From: Candidatus Iainarchaeum sp.
GTDB taxonomy: Archaea; Iainarchaeota; Iainarchaeia; Iainarchaeales; GCA-2688035
Assembly: GCA_017610245.1 (NCBI GenBank)
Contig: JAFCCK010000063.1
Coordinates: 1 to 5,372, forward strand
DNA length: 5,372 nucleotides
Direction of reading: 5' to 3'
Of the stretch, positions 1 to 5,344 are shown piece by piece; the stretch's first letter is position 1, and every line of letters starts with the position of its first letter. The notes under the pieces were generated by a model, which had not been told where the DNA came from, searched no databases, and saw only the letters and a list, made by a program, of their open reading frames with translations. A program made the position numbers and the translations under genes.

Positions 1-447
1 GACGTTCTTCTTTTGGACGAGCCAACGCTCGGCTTAGACCCCCAAATATCGGGCGTAATAAGGAGGGAAATCAAGAAAATGAAAAAAACAATAGTGCTGA
101 CAACGCACTATATGGAGGAAGCCCAGGAAATGTGTGACAGGATTGCGATAATCAACAGGGGTAAGATCGTTGTAAGTGACACCCCAGAAAACCTGAAAAA
201 GCTGGTTGAAAAAAACATTGTTGTGGAGCTCGAGGTAAAAGAATTTGACGAAAGATTGGTGAAAGAACTGCAAGAGCAGGAGTATGTGCAGGGGGTATCC
301 TATTACAGGAACAAGATGAGGGTCATTATTGACAAAAAAAACGATTTGCCCGAGCTGTTGCTCGTGCTGTCAAGGCACAACATAGTGAAGGTTGACGAGT
401 ATGAGCCAACTCTGGAGGACGTTTTCCTGAAGGTTGTGGGTGGGTGA
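1..447 (+). CDS. ABC transporter ATP-binding protein, C-terminal part (5' end outside window)
   Basis: This is the ATP-hydrolysing subunit of an ABC-2 type exporter, acting on the cytoplasmic face with the permease encoded next. The frame is open from base 1, so the gene is cut by the window edge; the first in-frame start-like codon (TTG at 13) lies inside the Walker B motif and is not the true start. Visible residues 2-8 are Walker B (VLLLDEP), followed by the D-loop (LGLDP, 10-14) and the switch histidine in TTHYMEEA (H36). Walker A, the Q-loop and the ABC signature are missing because they lie upstream. After the ATPase core there is an accessory C-terminal domain of about 80 residues ending in TLEDVFLKVVG, which is typical of DrrA/NodI/CcmA-like ATPases. 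The stop codon directly abuts the permease ATG. The transported substrate cannot be inferred. Confidence 0.95.
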   Translation, partial: DVLLLDEPTLGLDPQISGVIRREIKKMKKTIVLTTHYMEEAQEMCDRIAIINRGKIVVSDTPENLKKLVEKNIVVELEVKEFDERLVKELQEQEYVQGVSYYRNKMRVIIDKKNDLPELLLVLSRHNIVKVDEYEPTLEDVFLKVVGG

Positions 448-1254
448 ATGGAATTCTTAAATGATGTACTGGCAATTGCTGAGAAAGAGATAAAGCTCTC
501 CCTAAGGTTCAAAATCGCATTCTTCATGGGCAGCCTGATTGAGCCAGCTGTAAGAATTGCCCCATTTCTCCTGATATACTTTGGGTTTTTTATGGTGGGA
601 GTGGAATCTTTTGGATGGGTAACGCAATCAAACTTTATTGTTTTTCTTACACTGGGCATGCTCACCGATGTGTTTTTAGTGGCGGGCTTCAACAGGCTCT
701 ATACAAGGTTTATGGAGGAAAAGTACTGGCAGACAATCGAGGCAATGCTTCTCGCGCCCATCAATAAGCTTTCCCTTTTGGGGGGGTACGCGTTAAGCAT
801 GCTGGTTTCGCTTTTCCCCTCCGTGCTTCTTTTCTTGGGCGTATCTTATGTGCTGATGCCTACCCCGCTTCCAAACCTAATCCTGTCTATGCTGGTGGTA
901 GGCATGGTCTTGTCCATGTCGCTTGGGATAGGGCTTGTCCATGCCAGCAGTGCCCTGTTCAATGAAAATTTTTCCCCAATATTCAGATACGGCAAGGTCG
1001 GGCTTGTTTTCATCTCCTGCTTTTACTACCCAATAACCATTTTTGAGGAAACCCCCATTATAGCATTTCTAAAGCCGCTTGTGCTGCTCAATCCATTTTA
1101 CCAAGCAATTTTTGCGATAAGAAGCGCTTGGATTTTTGGAAGAGTAGAGTGGGCTTCAATAGCTTATATTGTTGCCTTCGCGGCGATCATGCCGCTCATC
1201 GCAGTATTTGTATTCAACAAGTTGTGGAAAAGGCTAAACATTCAGGGGTATTAG
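448..1254 (+). CDS. ABC-2 type transporter permease
   Basis: This is the membrane subunit of the exporter, 268 residues, the usual size for DrrB/NodJ-like ABC-2 permeases. I see about six hydrophobic helices (roughly 23-50, 62-82, 108-135, 143-168, 183-200 and 237-257). A cytoplasmic N-terminal amphipathic stretch contains AEKEIKLSLR (11-20). The family signature region is present: MEEKYWQTIEAMLLAPINK (89-107), and the late motif FYYPITIF followed by LLNPFYQAIFAIRSAW (213-228), matching the YP...LNP...R pattern. The ATG at 448 follows the ATPase stop with no gap, so the two are almost certainly co-translated; a GGTG at 439-442 could serve as ribosome-binding site. The substrate is unknown: this subfamily exports drugs, lipids or lipo-oligosaccharides. 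Family assignment is secure, specificity is not. Confidence 0.93.
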   Translation: MEFLNDVLAIAEKEIKLSLRFKIAFFMGSLIEPAVRIAPFLLIYFGFFMVGVESFGWVTQSNFIVFLTLGMLTDVFLVAGFNRLYTRFMEEKYWQTIEAMLLAPINKLSLLGGYALSMLVSLFPSVLLFLGVSYVLMPTPLPNLILSMLVVGMVLSMSLGIGLVHASSALFNENFSPIFRYGKVGLVFISCFYYPITIFEETPIIAFLKPLVLLNPFYQAIFAIRSAWIFGRVEWASIAYIVAFAAIMPLIAVFVFNKLWKRLNIQGY

Positions 1255-1258
1255 GTGA
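1254..1258 (+). promoter_or_regulatory. Shine-Dalgarno GGTGA for the YdjM-like gene
   Basis: GGTGA begins on the last base of the permease stop codon (TAG, 1252-1254) and lies 6 nt before the ATG at 1265. It matches the 16S 3' end anti-SD, supports this start and suggests translation follows on from the permease. Confidence 0.7.
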
Positions 1259-1264
1259 AAGAAA

Positions 1265-1771
1265 ATGGATGCTATTTTCCATGTAATGGTTCCCTTACTT
1301 TTTCTACTATTGGTTGGGACAAACAAGAAGCGTGTTCTAGCATTATTGCCCTTGGGTATTCTCCCAGACCTGGGAAGGTTTTTTTATATTAGGAAAGGGC
1401 TGCACTCATTCTTCTTTGTTTTTTTGGTGCTGATGGTTATATATCTTTTAAACCACGCTACAAGAAAAGGCAGAGAAATGAAAAGTGTGATAGCAATAGC
1501 TGCATTTTATCTTTTTTCGCACCTCCTCCTTGATTTGGGTGCTTACATGGCTCTGTTCTACCCTTTTTCAGATACAACCTATGCCCTGCAGGCAAGGATA
1601 GTGCTTGTTGATCTTTTCCCAAGGCTTGTGCTGGGGGTAAGCAGCGGTGGCTTGGGCGAACTGGAGCAAGGTATCGGTGGCATACTTTCAGAGCCAGGGC
1701 TAGGAATACTACTAATGGTTGTTATGGTTGTTGCATATTTCAAGATAAAGAGAAAGGAGGCAAGCAAATGA
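1265..1771 (+). CDS. YdjM/DUF457-like predicted membrane-bound metal-dependent hydrolase
   Basis: This 168-residue integral membrane protein has about five or six hydrophobic segments. The polar residues fit the YdjM (DUF457) pattern of predicted membrane-bound metal-dependent hydrolases: H6 near the start, the PD pair at 34-35, the HS pair at 47-48, H86 and D90 (SHLLLD), and the PF pair at 100-101 (family form: H...PD...HS...H...D...PF). These His and Asp residues would form the metal site at the membrane. The substrate is unknown for the family; lipid or phosphoester substrates are only guesses. A glycine-rich loop (about 124-147) precedes the last helix, and the C terminus is Lys/Arg-rich and presumably cytoplasmic. 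The gene has a GGTGA ribosome-binding site at 1254-1258 and overlaps the next gene by 4 nt (ATGA). Its position behind an ABC exporter suggests work on an exported or membrane molecule, but that is inference. Confidence 0.72.
   Translation: MDAIFHVMVPLLFLLLVGTNKKRVLALLPLGILPDLGRFFYIRKGLHSFFFVFLVLMVIYLLNHATRKGREMKSVIAIAAFYLFSHLLLDLGAYMALFYPFSDTTYALQARIVLVDLFPRLVLGVSSGGLGELEQGIGGILSEPGLGILLMVVMVVAYFKIKRKEASK
1753..1760 (+). promoter_or_regulatory. Shine-Dalgarno AAAGGAGG for the nucleotidyltransferase
   Basis: A strong GGAGG core lies 7 nt before the ATG at 1768, inside the last codons of the YdjM-like gene. It fixes the start of the nucleotidyltransferase and fits translational coupling through the ATGA overlap at 1768-1771. 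Confidence 0.75.
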
Positions 1772-2427
1772 TTAAAACAGCTGTAATTTTGGCTGCAGGC
1801 CTGAATTCAAGGATGTATCCCATTGCAAGGGTAATACCAAAGGCAATGTTACCATTGGGAACAATTCCAGCAATACACATCCTTGCAAAGGAATGCAAAG
1901 AGAGCGGAATAAAGAGGATTGTTGTAGTGCAGAGAAAGGGTGAGCGATTGATAGAAGATTACTTCAAGAAAAATAACTGGAAGAGAACCTGGCTGAAAAG
2001 GCTGGGAAAAAAGCAGGCACTACAATGGCTGAAAGAAATTGAATCGTTGAAGGTTAGATGTGTGGAGCAAAGCGCGCCATTGGGAGAGGCACACGCATTA
2101 AAGCAGGCTCTCCCAGTGATTAGAGGGGAGAAAGCAATTGCTGTATTATTCGGTGATATTATCTATAAATCAAAGAAACCAGCCTTAAAGCAGCTCATTA
2201 ATGAGTTTGAAAGAAAGAAAGTAGCAGTAATATCAAGCGGCAGATTTATTCTTGTAAAAACACAGCTGAAATCATTGCAGGGAAAAGTAGCAGAAGGAAA
2301 AACAGTTGCATCGCTGTTTGAAAAGGAAAGTGATTTTTTCAACTTCAAGGTAAAGGGAAAAATGTATGGCTTAGGAAACCTAGCAGAGTACAAAAGAGCG
2401 TTCGCCAAACTTTCACAGCCGCTTTAA
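1768..2427 (+). CDS. Short GalU-like sugar-1-phosphate nucleotidyltransferase, probably with altered or lost activity
   Basis: The family (GalU/RmlA-type, GT-A-like fold) joins an NTP to a sugar-1-phosphate to make an NDP-sugar in the cytoplasm. The N-terminal half follows GalU closely: AVILAAGLNSRMYP (5-18) is the nucleotide-binding loop, PKAMLP (24-29) carries the conserved Lys25, then PAIHIL, IEDYF (62-66), VEQSAPLGEAHA (99-110) and LFGD (127-130) with the metal-binding Asp130. Beyond about residue 155 it is odd. VAVISS runs straight into GRFIL (158-162), which aligns with GalU GRYVL, so the intervening segment of about 50 residues with the catalytic VEKP lysine is absent. The late DCGN motif is YGLGN (200-204), without its aspartate. 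In the first loop GTR is NSR, and TK is AR. Total length is 219 residues against about 300 for GalU. There is no stop or frameshift, so it is an intact reading frame with a compacted fold. It could be a degenerate enzyme, a binding or regulatory protein, or an enzyme with another substrate. Confidence 0.85.
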   Translation: MIKTAVILAAGLNSRMYPIARVIPKAMLPLGTIPAIHILAKECKESGIKRIVVVQRKGERLIEDYFKKNNWKRTWLKRLGKKQALQWLKEIESLKVRCVEQSAPLGEAHALKQALPVIRGEKAIAVLFGDIIYKSKKPALKQLINEFERKKVAVISSGRFILVKTQLKSLQGKVAEGKTVASLFEKESDFFNFKVKGKMYGLGNLAEYKRAFAKLSQPL

Positions 2428-3713
2428 TCTTTTTTCTTTCCGCCGCTAAGCTCTGAAAGCTTTGACTTAATTTCCCGCAGTTTCATTTCAAATTTAGCAT
2501 TCCTCTCATCAAAGACTTCCCTTGATATACTTCTGTCAACCAAGTATTCTTGCTGATTTTTTTTCTTCAGGAAAAGGAGTTTTTTCTTCTCTTCCAGCAA
2601 ACGCTTTTTTCTAGAATGGAACTTTATTGCCCTGTACCATAAGGACACAACCACCAACAGGAAAAGTAGTGGTACTATAAAAACCAACGCGTTTTTTCTA
2701 AGGAAGTACACCAAGCTGTCCCTTGGCTCAAACCTCATTAATCGCTCGGCTGTATTGCCAAAAGCGTCGCTTACCTTAACGGTAAGACTGAGCGGTGTGT
2801 CCCCAAGGGCCTCTGTTGGAATTACTGCTTCAAAGTAGCCATCGCCTGTTGGCTGCAGTATTATCTCTTCCACTATTTCGCGCTGCAACAAAGTCACTGA
2901 GGCATTGCCATCAAGCAGCTTGCCACCATCCGGGTAGATAAAAGCAAATTTAAGGCGCAGTGGGCTTAGGAGTGAGAATTCTTTCCCTACAGGCTCAATC
3001 AGCTTGGTCTCGAGCTGAGCGGTATCGGTTGAAAGGTTTATCGTTTCCTCCCCACCAAAATCCTCCCTGACCTTTCTATAATAAGAAACAACCTTTAGCT
3101 CCCAGAAGCCTGTCTTTGCATACTCCGGAATCCTGTATGCGTAAGAGTAAATTCCCTCTCCCACATGCGGTATGCTAATCTTCTTCCCATCAACACCCCA
3201 AAAATAGACGATTGCCTCGCCCAGCGGCTGGCCTGCATCAGTAATCCTCAGGGTTATATTAATGTTCTCTGTACGCCTAAAAGTTGTGGGTGTGGGGCTT
3301 AAAAAATTCATTGCCAAAAAAGCAGATTCTCTTGTTTGCAGAACAGACACTGTTTTTGTCGTTGTGCTATTTCCATCATCAAAAACTATCTCCCATTCGC
3401 CTGAGGGGTCAAGAAAACTTATGGGATAGGAAAAAGAGAAATCGCCGTCAACGGAAGAAGCGCTTTCAGAGAAAACTTCCCTCCCTTCATTGGAAGCGCT
3501 TATCCAAACATCCCCAGATGAATTGCCGCTAACTTCTATTGTCTCGCCCTTATAGAATTCATCGGAATTTACACTGACCTCAAGAGCAACGGGGCCGCTA
3601 CTGTCCATGTCGCTAGTTTCAGAACTGTCCACCTCCTCCAACAATGCTGAATCAATGGCATACGAGCTTGCCAATAAAATAAAGAAGAAAAATGCAAACA
3701 GCAGTATCTTCAT
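2424..3713 (-). CDS. Membrane-anchored surface protein with three Ig-like domains and a SHOCT-like cytoplasmic tail
   Basis: I do not recognise a named family for this 429-residue protein. It begins with a signal peptide (hydrophobic core 3-15, likely cleavage after SSYA, residue 19). An acidic Ser-rich linker follows (25-40). Three beta-rich Ig-like domains come next (about 42-125, 131-228 and 233-328); each carries a G-x-[YF]-[SE] motif, at 90-96, 187-193 and 292-298. One transmembrane helix lies at about 341-360, then a Lys/Arg-rich, probably helical tail (361-429). This order places the Ig domains outside the cell. Five N-x-S/T sequons (N64, N115, N152, N226, N270) suggest N-glycosylation if the host has an AglB-type system. 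The tail segment around Y390, I396, F401, F408 and I415 aligns without gaps with the upstream paralogue. The start is supported by a strong ribosome-binding site inside the upstream gene and a 4-nt ATGA overlap. A structural, adhesive or sensory role is possible, but the function is unknown. Confidence 0.9.
   Translation of the reverse strand: MKILLFAFFFFILLASSYAIDSALLEEVDSSETSDMDSSGPVALEVSVNSDEFYKGETIEVSGNSSGDVWISASNEGREVFSESASSVDGDFSFSYPISFLDPSGEWEIVFDDGNSTTTKTVSVLQTRESAFLAMNFLSPTPTTFRRTENINITLRITDAGQPLGEAIVYFWGVDGKKISIPHVGEGIYSYAYRIPEYAKTGFWELKVVSYYRKVREDFGGEETINLSTDTAQLETKLIEPVGKEFSLLSPLRLKFAFIYPDGGKLLDGNASVTLLQREIVEEIILQPTGDGYFEAVIPTEALGDTPLSLTVKVSDAFGNTAERLMRFEPRDSLVYFLRKNALVFIVPLLFLLVVVSLWYRAIKFHSRKKRLLEEKKKLLFLKKKNQQEYLVDRSISREVFDERNAKFEMKLREIKSKLSELSGGKKKD
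2427..2633 (-). other. SHOCT-like cytoplasmic tail of the 429-residue protein
   Basis: Residues 361-429 form a Lys/Glu-rich, probably coiled-coil tail after the membrane helix. EYLVDRSISREVFDER (389-404) aligns ungapped with the tail of the paralogue: Y390/Y510, I396/I516, F401/Y521, E403/E523, F408/Y528, L412/L532, E414/E534, I415/I535 and L419/L539. Confidence 0.55.
2428..2440 (+). terminator. Possible oligo-T terminator of the plus-strand operon
   Basis: Immediately after the TAA stop of the nucleotidyltransferase comes a T-rich tract with six consecutive T (2430-2435) and a further TTT (2437-2439). I see no hairpin before it. Archaeal RNA polymerase can terminate at such T-runs without a stem-loop. 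The tract also encodes the Lys-rich end of the convergent gene, so it may be coincidental. Confidence 0.35.
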
Positions 3714-5344
3714 TTTTTTCCCTCCTCCAGCACCGCATCAATCTCGTCCAGCTCCTGCTGGTAGCGGTTCAAGAGCTCCCTGTACTGCTTTGACCTGATT
3801 CTGCCCTCTTCGTAGTATTGGCGACCCAGGTCTTTAATCATTTTCTTGAGTTCGGCTCTTCTTCTATTAAAGGCCTTTTTCCTTGAGAATTTTTTTAAAA
3901 AAAAGAAAACTGTTAATAAAAGGAACAGCACAACTAGTCCAACTACAGCAAACAGAAACGGGCCATTATGGAGCAAATCAATTAATCCACTCCTTGCCCT
4001 GGTTCCGAATTCCTCACTGTAATAGCCGTCATTGCCGCTTTGGTCAGAAACCGACAATAATACTGGCACTCTTTCAGCAATATCCTCCCCCACAAAATAG
4101 GTTGCTGAATAAACCCCGACCCTAATCTCCTCAATCTGCAGCGGCTTGCCATTAACCTTCAAATCAGCCAAAGCGCTTGAAACAGCTGCCCCATCAAGGT
4201 AATTTAACTTAAACTCAAAGTTTACTGTGTCCCCCTTGACAAAAATTTTTTCATCTGGCTTTACTAGTTCAACAAGAATCTTGGCTTTATCGATGATTAG
4301 CTCTTTGGAGGCAAATCCCGAGAAGAGAAACCCATTGAGGTCGTTTGATGCAACCGCTGTAATAGTCTGCTTTCCCATGGAAAAATCATAGGGGAGCTTA
4401 TAGGAGTTGCTGTAGCTTCCTGGCGAAACTTCATTTAACTCAAGGGCAGGAGCATTGGGGAGAGTGATGCTGACCCTTGCATTCTCTGCAACAGCCCCGT
4501 TTGAATCCCTTACCTCAATCAAAAACTTTACCAGCTCGCCCCTGTTAAAAATCTTGGAGATGGGCTCAACAAAATCAACCTCATAGTAAGATTCCTGTAT
4601 CGACCTGAACAGCTCGATTGTTTCCATGACTGAACCCTCATTTCCCTTCCCGTCAGTGCCGATTACTTCGATTTCCCATTCCCCAAGCGGGTCTATCAGG
4701 CTTGTGTGATAAGAATACGAGTAAAATCCCGAGGAATCCGACTCCAATGAGACGGTTTTCAGGGTATTCCCATCAAAAATAAAATTAAAAACAATCTTCC
4801 CTTTCAGAGGATTCCCCCTCCTCTTTAAATAACCCTCCAATTCAATTACGTCCCCCAGCACAAACCGCTGCTTGTTCAATTGCAGCGAAAGTTCGAGGCT
4901 AGGGTCCAAATTCATTTCAACAGTTGTTGTGCCGATTGTTCCTCTTTTTTCAGCAGATATTCTCAAAGTCTTTTCTCCGGCCAGTGCATTGGAGGATATT
5001 TGGAATGAGTTAGCGTAAATCGCATCGTAAGCCTTGTCATCACCGTGTTCGCCATCATCAAAGAGCCTAACAGAGCCGAAGAAACCAATAACAGCCACAT
5101 TGGCATTGCCAGCAAGCACGCCATCCGCTGTTACCCTTACCTTAACGAAAACATCGTCGCCCCTCATATACACTTTCCCACTATCAAACTCCAAAACCTC
5201 AACTTCCACAATGGCTGGATCACAATCAGCGGGGCAGGTTGCAAAGTTCTCGCTGCCCCCACAAACATGATCACCGCATAATGCATTAACTTGGAACGAA
5301 AAGAAGAGCAACAAAAATAAACAGATTACAAGAAATCCTTTCAT
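3710..5344 (-). CDS. Membrane-anchored surface protein: Cys motif, four Ig-like domains, SHOCT-like cytoplasmic tail
   Basis: This 544-residue protein is the longer paralogue of the downstream gene; I do not recognise a named family. A signal peptide (hydrophobic core 4-16, likely cleavage after QVNA, residue 21) is followed by a compact four-cysteine motif (C23, C28, C37, C41, ending CPADC) that probably forms disulfides outside the cell. Four Ig-like domains follow: about 45-146, 149-245, 252-352 and 355-446. The first contains DDGEHGD (96-102) and then DAIYANSF, resembling the DDGxHGDxxAGDGxY signature of some secreted Ig-like domains. The other three carry G-x-Y-S-x-x-Y at 206, 309 and 410. 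A transmembrane helix (about 462-483) leads to a basic helical tail with a SHOCT-like stretch (509-539). There is no N-x-S/T sequon anywhere in the protein, unlike its paralogue. The ATG at 5344 opens directly into the signal peptide, so the start is good. Only 28 upstream bases are visible; they hold no clear ribosome-binding site, and the promoter is out of view. Confidence 0.9.
   Translation of the reverse strand: MKGFLVICLFLLLFFSFQVNALCGDHVCGGSENFATCPADCDPAIVEVEVLEFDSGKVYMRGDDVFVKVRVTADGVLAGNANVAVIGFFGSVRLFDDGEHGDDKAYDAIYANSFQISSNALAGEKTLRISAEKRGTIGTTTVEMNLDPSLELSLQLNKQRFVLGDVIELEGYLKRRGNPLKGKIVFNFIFDGNTLKTVSLESDSSGFYSYSYHTSLIDPLGEWEIEVIGTDGKGNEGSVMETIELFRSIQESYYEVDFVEPISKIFNRGELVKFLIEVRDSNGAVAENARVSITLPNAPALELNEVSPGSYSNSYKLPYDFSMGKQTITAVASNDLNGFLFSGFASKELIIDKAKILVELVKPDEKIFVKGDTVNFEFKLNYLDGAAVSSALADLKVNGKPLQIEEIRVGVYSATYFVGEDIAERVPVLLSVSDQSGNDGYYSEEFGTRARSGLIDLLHNGPFLFAVVGLVVLFLLLTVFFFLKKFSRKKAFNRRRAELKKMIKDLGRQYYEEGRIRSKQYRELLNRYQQELDEIDAVLEEGKK
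3713..3895 (-). other. SHOCT-like cytoplasmic tail of the 544-residue protein
   Basis: Residues 484-544 follow the transmembrane helix. They start with a basic stop-transfer cluster (KKFSRKK) and continue as a charged, probably helical segment. The core YYEEGRIRSKQYRELL (510-525) fits the pattern of SHOCT-type short C-terminal domains (x-G-x-I-x-x-x-x-[YF]-x-x-x). The same residues recur at identical spacing in the paralogue, pointing to a conserved intracellular partner or oligomerisation role. Confidence 0.55.
3721..3728 (-). promoter_or_regulatory. Shine-Dalgarno GGAGGAGG for the downstream surface-protein gene
   Basis: On the minus strand GGAGGAGG lies 7 nt before the ATG at 3713. It sits inside the final codons of the upstream gene (encoding LEEGKK), just before the ATGA overlap at 3713-3710. 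This fixes the start and indicates coupled translation of the two paralogues. Confidence 0.8.
5222..5278 (-). other. Four-cysteine N-terminal motif of the 544-residue surface protein
   Basis: This stretch encodes residues 23-41 with cysteines at 23, 28, 37 and 41 (CGDHVC, then CPADC). It lies directly after the predicted signal-peptide cleavage site, so it would be the mature N terminus. It resembles short CG-x-x-x-C...CP-x-D-C motifs I recall from archaeal secreted proteins. Spacing and location favour disulfides, though metal binding is possible. Confidence 0.6.

Noticed and set aside
13..447. A complete gene starting at TTG 13
   Set aside because: The TTG lies inside the Walker B motif and the frame is open to base 1, so the gene is truncated by the window edge.
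303..692. Antisense open frame opposite the ATPase/permease junction
   Set aside because: It lies wholly over two well-supported genes, and its product has low-complexity Ser/Thr composition with no recognisable domain.
2163..2408. Antisense frame within the nucleotidyltransferase
   Set aside because: The plus-strand frame has clear GalU-family motifs across this region; the antisense product shows none.
3607..3798. Plus-strand small open frame across the junction of the two surface-protein genes
   Set aside because: It is antisense to the coupled junction; the strong ribosome-binding site and ATGA overlap on the minus strand explain this sequence.
5034..5281. Two overlapping plus-strand open frames opposite the start of the 544-residue gene
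   Set aside because: They are antisense to the signal peptide, Cys motif and first Ig-like domain, have Ser/Thr/Pro-biased products and overlap each other.
5270..5290. Lipobox and lipid anchor at Cys23 of the 544-residue protein
   Set aside because: The residues before C23 (NAL) do not fit a lipobox, which needs a small residue at -1, and the protein already has a C-terminal membrane helix.
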